Of a DNA stretch of 64,000 bases, positions 24,859-33,753 are shown piece by piece. The position numbers and the translations under genes are program-made. The notes under the pieces are model-generated. The model saw nothing but the letters and a program-made list of their open reading frames with translations, was not told the DNA's origin and did not search any database. Origin of the DNA: CAIWTU01 sp963815135 (GTDB lineage: Bacteria > Desulfobacterota > Desulfuromonadia > Geobacterales > Geobacteraceae). The DNA lies in assembly GCA_963815135.1 (NCBI GenBank), contig CAWFFO010000013.1, positions 1-64,000 on the forward strand, written 5' to 3'. The stretch's first letter is position 1. Each line of letters starts with the position of its first letter.

Positions 24859-25061
24859 ACCGCAACACCTCCCATCTTCTGTTTTCCAAGGTAAAAACTT
24901 TACAGTTTTTTGCTATTCAATCATAAGCAACCCTGTGTACTCCGCGATTATCTGCCATTTACGTGAGGGATTGTCCAATTTGCTTTTTCACGGCAAATCT
25001 CCTGGAAACGGGTGGTTTATGACTTGAAAATAGTTGCGATTCGATCTATTTGTAAAAAACA

Positions 25062-25091
25062 TTGACTCATTAATTCTAGTAGGGATAGCAT
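25062..25091 (+). promoter_or_regulatory. Candidate promoter for the glycosyltransferase gene
   Basis: TTGACT (25062-25067), an 18-base spacer and TAGCAT (25086-25091) lie 39 bases before the TTG start. The spacing and -35 are good; the -10 is moderate. Confidence 0.4.
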
Positions 25092-25129
25092 GGTTTAAGA
25101 TTTTTTTGATTTCAAAGAAGTGTAATTAA

Positions 25130-26233
25130 TTGTTAAAGGCAAGATTCTTGAAAGTTAGACTGATCAAATCAATTGACAATATTTTTGGGACAATAATTGT
25201 AAAGGCCCTTCCACTTCCCGGTGCAATATCTCAGTTCAAGCCGGATTCCATATTGTTCATTCGCCCCGGCGGAATCGGTGATGCAATATTGCTGATACCT
25301 GCTATCCAGGCAATTAAGAAGAAGTATCCATACGCCGTTATCGATGTTTTAGCAGAAAAGCGCAATTCTTCTGCGTTTAAATTATGTCCCTATGTAAATG
25401 AAATATACCTGTATGATAAACCGAAACAACTTCTTAAGGCAATTCTTGGCAAGAAAGATGTTGTTGTCGATACCGAGCAGTGGCATCGAATGTCTGCGGT
25501 TGTTGCCAGGCTTTCTGGCGCACGGGTATCCGTTGGGTATGCGACAAATGAGAGGAAAAGACTATTTAGTTGTCAGGTTATTTATTCGCATGATGATTAC
25601 GAAGCAAACAGTTTTTTGCATTTGTTGGCCCCTCTGGGTATTGCAGAATCTGAAGAAATTAAGTTCCCTTTTTTAGTTGTTCCGGATGATGCAAGAAAAA
25701 ATGCACAGAAATTGCTTGGTGATCTGGCAAATAAAAATTTTGTCGTTATTTTTCCGGGAGCAAGCATCCCCGAACGTCGTTGGGGAGTTGAAAAATTCAG
25801 TGCGCTTGCAGGACGTCTTGCTAAAATAGGCTATCCGATTGTTGTTGTGGGCGGGGAAGCAGATGCGTTTGACGGGAAACAGATTGTTGGCACGAATCTC
25901 GGGCTTAATCTTGCCGGAAAATGTTCCCTTGCTGAAACTGCTGCAGTTATTGAGCGCAGCGCATTGCTTATTAGCGGGGATTCGGGAGTTCTTCATATGG
26001 GTGTTGGGCTGGACAGGCCGACGGTTTCATTATTTGGTCCTGGAATTGCCAAAAAATGGGCACCCGTGGGAGATAAGCACATTATTATAAACAGGAAATT
26101 ACCTTGTTCTCCATGCACTAGATTCGGTTATACTCCAAAATGTCTGATCAATGCCAAGTGTCTGGCGGATATTTCCATAGAAGAAGTTGTAAAAGCTGTT
26201 TTGCAGTTAAAAAAGTTAACTGAAAGTTCTTAA
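25130..26233 (+). CDS. Glycosyltransferase family 9 (LPS heptosyltransferase type)
   Basis: The 367-residue GT-B protein has the GT9 start motif ILFIRPGGIGDAILLIPAI, where the Gly-Asp pair acts in catalysis, and the C-terminal nucleotide-sugar site ALLISGDSGVLHMGVGLDRPTVSLFGP. GT9 enzymes add heptose or related sugars to the LPS core at the cytoplasmic face of the inner membrane. CSPCTRFGYTPKC near the end is common in this group. The start is a TTG with AAGAAG nine bases upstream; no ATG fits. The gene and its flanks are visibly richer in A+T than neighbours, favouring ATT, GTT and AAA codons. It stands alone next to a tRNA gene, so it may be acquired. Confidence 0.85.
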   Translation: MLKARFLKVRLIKSIDNIFGTIIVKALPLPGAISQFKPDSILFIRPGGIGDAILLIPAIQAIKKKYPYAVIDVLAEKRNSSAFKLCPYVNEIYLYDKPKQLLKAILGKKDVVVDTEQWHRMSAVVARLSGARVSVGYATNERKRLFSCQVIYSHDDYEANSFLHLLAPLGIAESEEIKFPFLVVPDDARKNAQKLLGDLANKNFVVIFPGASIPERRWGVEKFSALAGRLAKIGYPIVVVGGEADAFDGKQIVGTNLGLNLAGKCSLAETAAVIERSALLISGDSGVLHMGVGLDRPTVSLFGPGIAKKWAPVGDKHIIINRKLPCSPCTRFGYTPKCLINAKCLADISIEEVVKAVLQLKKLTESS

Positions 26234-26468
26234 AAATAGATTTGTCACGAATTACATGAGGATGAGCTATCAGACCCGATTTGTTTTATGAACTGAAATT
26301 TGGATAATGTAAAAGCATGTGATAAGATAACTGAAATATTTAATCTAACACATTTATTGGTTTATAAATCTTTTTCATATTCCTGCGTGAAAAATCATGA
26401 CTGATACTGATTTTTTATGAAGATACAAACAAGGAATCATAAATTTGAGCTTAGGTTGTACAAATGCC

Positions 26469-26497
26469 TTGACATTTTGAGCCCGAATTGTTAGAAA
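26469..26497 (+). promoter_or_regulatory. Promoter of tRNA-Val
   Basis: TTGACA (26469-26474), a 17-base spacer and TAGAAA (26492-26497) place transcription start near 26504, about 11 bases before the mature tRNA. The rest of the 281-base gap 26234-26514 is AT-rich and shows nothing else. Confidence 0.7.
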
Positions 26498-26514
26498 TGC
26501 TCTGTTTTTCACGC

Positions 26515-26589
26515 AGGCGCGTAGCTCAGGGGTAGAGCACTAGCTCGACACGCTAGGGGTCGGCGGTTCGAAACCGCCCGCGCCTACCA
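26515..26589 (+). tRNA. tRNA-Val (GAC)
   Basis: All arms pair: acceptor AGGCGCG with CGCGCCT, D-stem GCTC/GAGC, anticodon stem CTAGC/GCTAG with loop TCGACAC (anticodon GAC) and T-stem GGCGG/CCGCC with TTCGAAA. The CCA end is encoded. A consensus promoter precedes it and a terminator follows 31 bases downstream. Confidence 0.95.
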
Positions 26590-26619
26590 TTTAAATTAAC
26601 CGAAATAACGGTTATCGAC

Positions 26620-26651
26620 AGGGGCATCGACTGATCGATGCCCCTTTCTAT
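26620..26651 (+). terminator. Terminator between tRNA-Val and thrS
   Basis: AGGGGCATCGA (26620-26630), CTGA loop and TCGATGCCCCT (26635-26645) form a perfect 11-bp stem followed by TTCTATT. It ends two bases before the thrS ribosome binding site, so it either isolates the tRNA transcript or attenuates readthrough into thrS. Confidence 0.8.
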
Positions 26652-26664
26652 TAAGAGGCCTTCG

Positions 26665-28578
26665 ATGAATAAAATCAGCGTGACTTTACCGGACGGATCA
26701 GTAAGAGAACTGAACAAGGGTGCGACGGTCTATGACCTTGCCGCATCAATCGGAGCAGGTCTTGCCAAGGCTTCCGTAGCGGCCAAAGTAGATGGCAGGC
26801 TTGTTGACCTGCATTCAGACCTTTATGACGGTGCAAAGGTTGAAATTATCACCGAAAAAAGTCCCGAAGCCTTGGAAATTATCAGACATTCAACTTCACA
26901 CCTTATGGCTCAGGCCGTAAAGGAACTCTTTCCCGAGGCTAAAGTAACAATCGGGCCTGCCATAGAAAACGGTTTTTATTACGACTTTGATGTCAATGCC
27001 CCTTTCAGTCCTGACGATCTTGAAAAAATCGAAGCGAAAATGAAAGAACTGGCTAAGGCCAACCTGAAATTGGAGCGCCGGGTTCTCACCAAAGATGAAG
27101 CGATAAAACTCTTCGGGGATATGGGTGAGACCTACAAGGTCGAGCTAATCGAGGATCTAGATGCGGAGACTGTTTCACTCTATACTCAGGGTGATTTTGT
27201 AGATCTTTGTCGAGGACCGCATCTCCCTTCCACTGCGTTCTGCAAGGCCTTCAAGCTGACATCCATTGCCGGCGCCTACTGGCGAGGCGATGAAAACAGG
27301 AAAATGCTTCAGCGGATTTACGGGACCGCGTTTGCCGACAAGAAAGAACTGGACGCATATCTTGCCCGGCTGGAAGAGGCAAAACGGCGCGATCACCGGA
27401 AACTCGGCAGGGAGTTGGACCTGTTCTCGTTTTCCGACGAGGTGGGCGCCGGTCTTGTCATCTGGCATCCGAAGGGCGCCATGCTGCGCACTATCCTGGA
27501 GGATTTCGAGCGCAAGGAGCATCTGAAGCGCGGCTACGATATAGTTCTCGGCCCGCAGATCCTGAAGAACAGAGCTCTGGGAGCGGTCCGGTCATTACGA
27601 TAATTACCGGGAAAATATGTATTTCACAGAGGTGGACGGGCAGAGCTACGGCATCAAGCCGATGAACTGCCTGGCCCATATGATGATCTACAAATCCCAG
27701 TTGCGCAGCTACCGCGATCTGCCGCTGCGTTATTTCGAACTGGGGACCGTGCACCGCCATGAAAGAGCAGGTGTGCTGCACGGTCTTCTGCGGGTCCGTG
27801 GTTTTACCCAGGATGATGCACATATCCTCTGTACCCCTGAGCAGCTGGACAGCGAAATCAAAGGGGTATTGCATTTCGTCAGTGATGTGATGGGGATTTT
27901 CGGTTTTGAATACGAGATGGAGCTCTCCACCCGTCCGGAAAAATCGATAGGTTCCGACGAGGACTGGGAAAGGGCGACCAGCGCCCTGCTGCGGCGCATT
28001 GAAGGATTCCGGCCGTCCATTCGAAATCAATGAAGGGGACGGCGCTTTTTACGGTCCGAAAATCGACATCAAGCTGCGCGACGCCCTTGACAGGAGATGG
28101 CAGTGTGCTACAATCCAGTGCGATTTTACCCTGCCGGAGCGGTTTGATCTGACCTATGTGGGGACGACGGCGAACGCAACGTCCGGTCATGGTGCATCGT
28201 GTTATTCTCGGTGCCATTGAGCGTTTTATCGGGGTCCTCATAGAGCATTATGCTGGCAATTTCCCGGTTTGGCTTTCTCCGGTTCAGGCGGTAGTCGTGA
28301 CCGTTACCGACAACCAGATTCCATATGCGCAGCAGGTGTTTGATCGACCTGCGCGATGCGGGGATTCGGATTCAGAAAGATTTCCGGAACGAAAAGCTCG
28401 GCTTCAAGATTCGCGAGGCTCAACTGCAGAAGATACCCTACATGCTGGTTGATCGGCGACAAAGAGGTGGAAACCGGCACGGTATCTCCTAGATTCCGTG
28501 ACGGCAGAAATCTCGCCAGCCATGAAGCCGATGGATTTTGCGAATCATATAGATAAAGAAGCTGCAAGTTTCCATTAG
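26665..28578 (+). CDS. thrS: Threonyl-tRNA synthetase, interrupted by frameshifts in this sequence
   Basis: The class II synthetase reads as one protein of about 638 residues if single-base indels are corrected, the normal length. The N-terminal TGS domain (KISVTLPDGSVRELNKGATV), the editing domain (HSTSHLMAQAV, LCRGPH) and the catalytic start are in frame to about 27570. Frame then moves near 27571 (ELWERSGHYDNY resumes), 27993 (RPFEINEGDGAFYGP), twice at 28160-28175, near 28345, 28456 and 28523, ending FANHIDKEAASFH at 28578. Every shift restores the expected protein, so sequencing error is much more likely than decay of this essential gene. The start at 26665 has AAGAGG six bases upstream. 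The ATG at 26638 is too early and lies in the terminator. Confidence 0.9.
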
Positions 28579-28589
28579 GAGGTGGCACC

Positions 28590-29105
28590 ATAGCTAAACC
28601 CACTGTAAACATAAATCAGACTATCAGGTCCAAAGAGGCTCAGGGTGATCGGACCTGACAGCGAACAGTTAGGTATTCTATCCTGCAAGCGAAGCCCTGT
28701 CTCTTGCGGAAAGCCAGCAGCTGGACCTAGTAGAGGTGTCTCCGACTGCGACGCCTCCGGTTTGCCGAATTATGGATTACGGCAAATATCAAATACCAGC
28801 AGAGCAAAAAACAGCAGGAGGCAAAGAAGAAGCAGATCCAGATACAGTTGAAGGAAATGAAATTACGGCCCAAAACGGATGAACATGACCTGGAATTCAA
28901 GATAAAGCATGTCCGACGTTTTCTTGAAGAGGGAAACAAGGCTAAGATAACCGTCATCTTCCGCGGCCGGGAAATTACCCATACCGAATTCGGCCAGACG
29001 GCATTGGAGAAATTTGCCGAAGAGCTTCAAGAGTATGTGATAATAGAGGTAAGACCGAAAATGGAAGGACGCAACATGTTCATGATCGTTGCACCTAAAA
29101 AATAA
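28590..29105 (+). CDS. infC: Translation initiation factor IF-3, AUA start, frameshifted in this sequence
   Basis: IF-3 controls start-codon and initiator-tRNA fidelity on the 30S subunit. After indel correction the protein runs from IAKPTVNINQTIRSKE through GPDSEQLGI, LDLVEVSP and CRIMDYGKY to the long intact C-terminal domain (KMKL-like region to IVAPKK, 28848-29105). Apparent indels lie near 28641, 28684-28692 and 28790. AGGAGGT (28577-28583) is six bases before ATA at 28590 and no ATG, GTG or TTG is placed correctly. Non-canonical AUU/AUC/AUA starts are a known trait of infC, used for autoregulation. The gene is 11 bases after thrS and just before rpmI, the usual thrS-infC-rpmI-rplT order. 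Confidence 0.88.
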
Positions 29106-29129
29106 AAGTAAACAGGAACGGAGCGGATT

Positions 29130-29327
29130 ATGCCAAAAATAAAGACCAATAGGGGAGCAGCCAAGCGCTTTAAAAAAACCGGTACCGGTAAAATAAAGAG
29201 AAGTCATGCATTTACCAGCCACATTCTTACCCCGAAAACCACGAAAAGAAAGCGTAAGCTGCGTAAAAGCGCGACTGTTGCGTCAGTTGACATGAAAAAC
29301 ATCGCAAAACTTATTCCATATATATAA
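29130..29327 (+). CDS. rpmI: 50S ribosomal protein L35
   Basis: The 65-residue basic protein has the L35 signature PKIKTNRGAAKRFKKTGTGK, followed by KRSHAFTSHILTPKTTKRKR, at the usual length. It binds 23S rRNA in the large subunit. It follows infC by 24 bases, with GGAGCGG in front of the ATG, and precedes rplT, the conserved infC-rpmI-rplT operon. Confidence 0.97.
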   Translation: MPKIKTNRGAAKRFKKTGTGKIKRSHAFTSHILTPKTTKRKRKLRKSATVASVDMKNIAKLIPYI

Positions 29328-29330
29328 AAT

Positions 29331-29360
29331 TAACGGCTGTCTGTTTATTGCCGGCCGTTA
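29331..29360 (+). promoter_or_regulatory. Hairpin in the rpmI-rplT spacer
   Basis: TAACGGC (29331-29337) pairs with GCCGTTA (29354-29360) in the 106-base rpmI-rplT gap, which is longer than expected for tightly linked ribosomal genes. L20 autoregulates its operon by binding leader RNA in several bacteria; a similar role here is possible but unproven. Confidence 0.35.
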
Positions 29361-29433
29361 GAGTGTCCGTGAACCGTGAGGAAACGTCTCCCCTTGCGGA
29401 TCCGGCAGAATAAATGAGACAAGGAGAATAGAG

Positions 29434-29787
29434 ATGCCACGCGTAAAAAGAGGTTTTAAAGCGAGACAGAGAAGAAACAAGGTTTTAAAACTGGCCAAAG
29501 GATACAGGGGAGCCAGAAGCAAGCTTTTCAGAAGTGCCACAGAGGCGGTAGACCGTGCCCTTAAATATGCTTTCAGGGACAGAAGGGTAAGAAAAAGGGA
29601 TTTCAGGGCTCTATGGATTACCCGAATCAATGCAGCCGCCAGATTGAACGGTCTTGCATACAGCAAATTTATTCATGGTCTTAAGCTGGGCCAGGTGCAG
29701 ATTGACAGGAAGGTTCTTGCAGATATTGCTGTTACGGATCCAAAGGGTTTTGCGGAAATAGCAGCCCTGGCAAAAACGAATTTATAA
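29434..29787 (+). CDS. rplT: 50S ribosomal protein L20
   Basis: The 117-residue basic protein begins MPRVKRGFKARQRRNKVLKL and contains the family stretch GYRGARSKLFRSATEAVDRA and RRVRKRDFRALWITRINAA. L20 is needed early in 50S assembly. The length is standard (117-119). AAGGAG precedes the ATG by nine bases. A strong terminator follows before pheS. Confidence 0.97.
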   Translation: MPRVKRGFKARQRRNKVLKLAKGYRGARSKLFRSATEAVDRALKYAFRDRRVRKRDFRALWITRINAAARLNGLAYSKFIHGLKLGQVQIDRKVLADIAVTDPKGFAEIAALAKTNL

Positions 29788-29812
29788 ATAAATTCATTGG
29801 GAAGAGAAAATT

Positions 29813-29845
29813 GAAATGAGATGCTTGTCATCTCATTTCTTTTTT
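29813..29845 (+). terminator. Intrinsic terminator between rplT and pheS
   Basis: GAAATGAGATG (29813-29823), CTTGT loop and CATCTCATTTC (29829-29839) form a perfect 11-bp stem followed by six T. It ends 16 bases before the pheS ATG. It probably closes the infC-rplT unit or attenuates readthrough into pheST. Confidence 0.88.
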
Positions 29846-29861
29846 GTAAAGGTTGCGGATT

Positions 29862-30878
29862 ATGAGGGAAAAACTGGAAAATCTTTTAAAGAACGCCTTG
29901 TTGGAGCTCGATTTAAGCGTCACTGAAGATTCGCTTCAGGAAATCAGGGTGCGCTATCTCGGAAAAAAGGGCGCATTGACCTCAATCATGAAAGGTCTGG
30001 GAGAAATCGCCGCTGAAGAGAGACCCGCCATCGGGCAGGTTGTCAATAAGGTAAAGGACCAAATTGAGGAAGGATTCAAGTCTAAACTGGCAATTGTCCG
30101 TGACAACATTAAGTCAGAGAAGTTACGCAACGAGCGAATTGACGTTACTTTGCCCGGACGTCGCAGACCAATCGGAACAAAGCATCCAATATCCCTTGTG
30201 ATTGAGGAGCTCACTGAAATCTTTGCCGGTCTTGGTTTTCAGGTTGCTGAAGGGCCGGAAATAGAACTCGATTTTTACAATTTTGAGGCCCTCAATATTC
30301 CGAAGGAACATCCGGCAAGGGATATGCAGGATTCATTTTATATAAACGAAAACACTCTGCTACGTACACACACGTCGCCGGTTCAGATCAGGACAATGCT
30401 CAAGCAGGCACCACCTGTACGTATCATAGCACCCGGCACGGTATATCGCTGTGATTCAGATGCCACACATTCTCCCATGTTCCACCAGATTGAAGGGCTG
30501 CTTGTGGACAAGGATGTAACTTTCGGTGATTTGAAAGGAATTCTGACCATTTTTGTTAATCAGTATTTCGGCAAAGGAACCGATGTGAGACTCAGACCGA
30601 GTTTTTTCCCATTCACTGAACCTAGCGCGGAGGTTGATATAGCTTGTGTCATGTGCCGTGGAAAAGGGTGTCGTATTTGCAAGAATACCGGTTGGCTGGA
30701 AATTCTTGGCGCCGGCATGGTCGACCCCGAAGTTTTCAGGCATGTGATGTACGATTCGGAGATCTATACTGGTTTTGCATTTGGTATGGGTATCGAACGT
30801 ATAGCCATGCTCAAGTATGGTATAAACGACATGCGGTTATTGTTCGAGAACGATGTACGTTTTCTGGATCAGTTTTAA
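29862..30878 (+). CDS. pheS: Phenylalanyl-tRNA synthetase alpha subunit
   Basis: PheS is the catalytic subunit of the alpha2-beta2 synthetase. The 338-residue protein has the N-terminal coiled-coil (about 1-90) that binds tRNA-Phe, then class II motifs: GTKHPISLVIEELTEIF, LLRTHTSPVQIRTM (motif 2 region), FHQIEGLLVD and GFAFGMGIERIAMLKYG (motif 3). MCRGKGCRICKNTGWLEILG is typical of PheS. The ATG at 29862 is preferred, with AAAGG nine bases upstream, over an in-frame TTG at 29853. It is followed by pheT after 71 bases. Confidence 0.96.
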   Translation: MREKLENLLKNALLELDLSVTEDSLQEIRVRYLGKKGALTSIMKGLGEIAAEERPAIGQVVNKVKDQIEEGFKSKLAIVRDNIKSEKLRNERIDVTLPGRRRPIGTKHPISLVIEELTEIFAGLGFQVAEGPEIELDFYNFEALNIPKEHPARDMQDSFYINENTLLRTHTSPVQIRTMLKQAPPVRIIAPGTVYRCDSDATHSPMFHQIEGLLVDKDVTFGDLKGILTIFVNQYFGKGTDVRLRPSFFPFTEPSAEVDIACVMCRGKGCRICKNTGWLEILGAGMVDPEVFRHVMYDSEIYTGFAFGMGIERIAMLKYGINDMRLLFENDVRFLDQF

Positions 30879-30949
30879 AAAACAGCAATTTGACGATAAC
30901 ATATAAAGTACTACTAAAAGGTTCTATAACTCGTTAAAAGCGTGAGATT

Positions 30950-33355
30950 ATGAAAATAACCTATAATTGGCTTAAAGAATTTGTTGAGTTTGACCTTTCA
31001 CCAGAAGAGCTCTCCTTCCAGCTTACCATGCTCGGTCTGGAAGTAGAAGGGATACAGAATCTTGGCGGTGGAATGGATGACGTAGTCGTTGCCTCGGTGG
31101 AAGCCAAAGAGCAGCATCCTAATGCAGACAAGCTCTCATTATGCAAGGTGAATGACGGCAATGAGTTACTTTCTATTGTTTGTGGAGCGAGAAATTTCAA
31201 AGTTGGTGACAAAGTTGCTCTTGCACGGATAGGTGCAGTTCTCCCGGGTGATTTCAAGATCAAGCGTTCCAAAATACGGGGCGAGGAATCCTTTGGAATG
31301 CTATGTTCCGAGAAGGAACTTGGGCTTGCGGATGAATCTGAAGGGATCATAGTTCTTCCCGGGGACCTACGACTTGGTGTTCCTCTGTTCGATGCACTGG
31401 GGCTGAAAGATACCGTATTTGAAATCGGGCTAACACCGAATAGGGCAGACTGCCTCAGTGTAATCGGTATAGCGCGCGAAATTGCAGCTAAACTTGGCAA
31501 AAAAGTTAAGTACCATGGTCTTAATGTCAGAGAAAGTGATCGCAGTATAGATGATCTGGCATCAGTATTGATCGAAGACTCTGATCTGTGCCCAAGGTAC
31601 GCTGCCAGATATATCGCCGGTTGTAAAATTGGTCCATCCCCGTCGTGGATGGTAAACAGGCTTAATGCTGTGGGGATGCGTTCAATAAATAATGTTGTTG
31701 ACATTACGAATTATGTACTGATGGAATACGGCCATCCTTTGCATGCCTTCGACCATGAACTATTATCCGAAGGGAAAATAGTGGTTCGAAGGGCAATCGA
31801 AGGAGAGATTTTCAGGACACTTGATGGACAGGAGCGCATTCTCAAAGATTCCGATCTCACGATTCGCGATGCAAAAGAAGCAGTTGCTCTGGCGGGTATT
31901 ATGGGTGGTAAGAATTCCGAAGTTGGTGAAAAGACATGTAATATCCTTCTCGAGAGCGCATATTTCAATCCCTCATCTATCCGCAGGACTTCAAAACGGC
32001 TCGGTTTGCATACTGAAGCATCTCATCGCTTCGAAAGAGGGGCTGATGTCAACATCCTGGTGAAAGCATTGGACCGGGCGGCATCTCTTATGGTGGAAAT
32101 CGCAGGTGGATGTGCAGCAAGGGGAGTGATTGATGTCTACCCGAAAAAGATAGAACCTGCCGTAGTAAAATTCAGGCAGGAGAAGGCGGAACAAGTACTG
32201 GGAATGAAGTTTTCTGCTGAAGAAATTATAAAATGTTTCAGTGGTCTGGAATTTAATTGTGCAGTCGAGCAACCAGGTGTATTTAGTGTTTCCATACCAT
32301 CCTTTCGTGTCGATATAGAGAGGGAAATCGATCTCATTGAAGAGATTGTCAGGATGACAGGATACGACAGGGTGCCGGTCACAATGCCGAAAGTAAGAAT
32401 CTTTTCCGACCGCCCCACTGTTCATCAGAGACTTGAAAAAAAGGTTAAAGACCTCTTGAATGCGCATGGTCTATCCGAAGTTATCAACTATAGCTTCATC
32501 TCTCCGTTATCTTATGAAAAAATACTTTTAAATAGCAACGATTACAGACGCAATTTCGTGAGAATACTGAATCCTCTGACTGAGGAACAGGCCGTTATGC
32601 GTACAACGTTGTTGCCCGGTCTTCTTGAAACAGCAGCCAGAAATATCAGTTTCAGAAACATGAACCTGCAATTGTTTGAAATGCGGCGCATTTATCTCCC
32701 GACCAATGAAAGTGATCTTCCAGAAGAGCCGATCTATGTTTCGGGTTTTTTCACAGGAAGCAGGTATTCGGAGGGCTGGAATCAACAAAAGGAAGATGTG
32801 GATTTCTTCGATGTAAAAGGCATTGTTGAAAACATCTTCAAAGAATTGAGAATACAGGGAATTACGTATAACAATAATAACATTGATAATTTCTATCATC
32901 CTGGAAAGGCATGCAATATTTATCACAATAGTACTGCTATCGGCTCTCTGGGTGAATTGCATCCTACAATTGAAGAAAATTATGGTCTTGAAAAACAGGG
33001 ATTTTACTTCGAGCTTAATTTTGAAAAACTTGTTGCCGCAAGTTGTGATAAGTTCCAGGCTGTTGCTCCTTCAAAGTTTCCCGACACTTTCAGGGATATT
33101 GCGATGCTTGTAAAGGAAGAAACCGATGCATCAACAGTGCTCGATACTATTTCAAATATAAAGATAAAAGAACTGGAGGGTGTTGAGTTGTTTGACCTGT
33201 ATAAAGGCTCAAATATCCCTGTAGGAGAAAAAAGTCTTGCTGTAAGGGTGCGATATCGCTCATACGAAAAAACTTTGACGGAAGAGGAGATAAATTCCAT
33301 GCACCAAAAAGTCATAGACAATCTGGTGAAAAAATTAGGAGTCAGTATAAGGTAA
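30950..33355 (+). CDS. pheT: Phenylalanyl-tRNA synthetase beta subunit
   Basis: PheT carries the editing and tRNA-binding domains. Its 801 residues are the usual length. In order they show the EMAP/OB tRNA-binding domain (about 39-150; VEAKEQHPNADKLSLCKV), the B3/B4 editing domain (about 215-385; NNVVDITNYVLMEYGHPLHAFD), B5 (about 400-475), the catalytic-like core (LLPGLLETAARNI) and the C-terminal ferredoxin-like anticodon-binding domain (KFPDTFRDIAMLV to the end). All domains are complete. It is co-directional with ihfA 100 bases downstream, an arrangement common in proteobacteria. Confidence 0.96.
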   Translation: MKITYNWLKEFVEFDLSPEELSFQLTMLGLEVEGIQNLGGGMDDVVVASVEAKEQHPNADKLSLCKVNDGNELLSIVCGARNFKVGDKVALARIGAVLPGDFKIKRSKIRGEESFGMLCSEKELGLADESEGIIVLPGDLRLGVPLFDALGLKDTVFEIGLTPNRADCLSVIGIAREIAAKLGKKVKYHGLNVRESDRSIDDLASVLIEDSDLCPRYAARYIAGCKIGPSPSWMVNRLNAVGMRSINNVVDITNYVLMEYGHPLHAFDHELLSEGKIVVRRAIEGEIFRTLDGQERILKDSDLTIRDAKEAVALAGIMGGKNSEVGEKTCNILLESAYFNPSSIRRTSKRLGLHTEASHRFERGADVNILVKALDRAASLMVEIAGGCAARGVIDVYPKKIEPAVVKFRQEKAEQVLGMKFSAEEIIKCFSGLEFNCAVEQPGVFSVSIPSFRVDIEREIDLIEEIVRMTGYDRVPVTMPKVRIFSDRPTVHQRLEKKVKDLLNAHGLSEVINYSFISPLSYEKILLNSNDYRRNFVRILNPLTEEQAVMRTTLLPGLLETAARNISFRNMNLQLFEMRRIYLPTNESDLPEEPIYVSGFFTGSRYSEGWNQQKEDVDFFDVKGIVENIFKELRIQGITYNNNNIDNFYHPGKACNIYHNSTAIGSLGELHPTIEENYGLEKQGFYFELNFEKLVAASCDKFQAVAPSKFPDTFRDIAMLVKEETDASTVLDTISNIKIKELEGVELFDLYKGSNIPVGEKSLAVRVRYRSYEKTLTEEEINSMHQKVIDNLVKKLGVSIR

Positions 33356-33455
33356 AAAAGGTTGATTATCTTGATTTGCTGTGGTATAAACCAAACTCGT
33401 TAATTTTATGGGAAAATTCATAATCATTTAATATGCTTGAACGCTGAGGGGTGAT

Positions 33456-33734
33456 ATGACAAAGGCTGATATGGTAGAAAATATTTATGAGAAAGTCGGC
33501 TTTTCAAAAAAGGAATCCGCGGAACTCGTCGAAGCGGTATTTGATATAATTAAAGGCACGCTTGAAAAGGGAGAAAAAATCAAAATCGCCGGATTCGGCA
33601 ATTTTGTTGTTAAGGAAAAGGCGGACAGAAGGGGACGCAATCCTCAGACTGGTGAAGAAATAACAATTACGGCCCGAAAAATTCTCACTTTCAAACCGAG
33701 CCAGGTGCTCAAGGCTTCTATTAATTCAAAGTAA
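33456..33734 (+). CDS. ihfA: Integration host factor alpha subunit
   Basis: IHF bends DNA and assists recombination, replication and sigma54 transcription. The 92-residue protein has the HU/IHF fold: MTKADMVENIYEKVGFSKKES helices, then GFGNFVVKEKADRRGRNPQTGEEI, the beta-arm with the conserved Arg-Asn-Pro that intercalates DNA, and KILTFKPSQVLK. IHF-alpha rather than HU is favoured by the position directly after pheT and before a MerR-type regulator. GAGGGG lies five bases before the ATG. Confidence 0.93.
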   Translation: MTKADMVENIYEKVGFSKKESAELVEAVFDIIKGTLEKGEKIKIAGFGNFVVKEKADRRGRNPQTGEEITITARKILTFKPSQVLKASINSK

Positions 33735-33753
33735 TTCAACAAGGGGAGGAGCC

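Noticed and set aside
26665..29105. thrS and infC as decayed pseudogenes
   Set aside because: Both are essential, and every frame keeps family-level sequence after one-base correction, which points to sequence errors.
29817..29861. Phe-rich leader peptide (HFFF) controlling pheST by attenuation
   Set aside because: The Phe codons come only from the terminator's T-run, and a ribosome there would sit on the terminator itself, not on an antiterminator.
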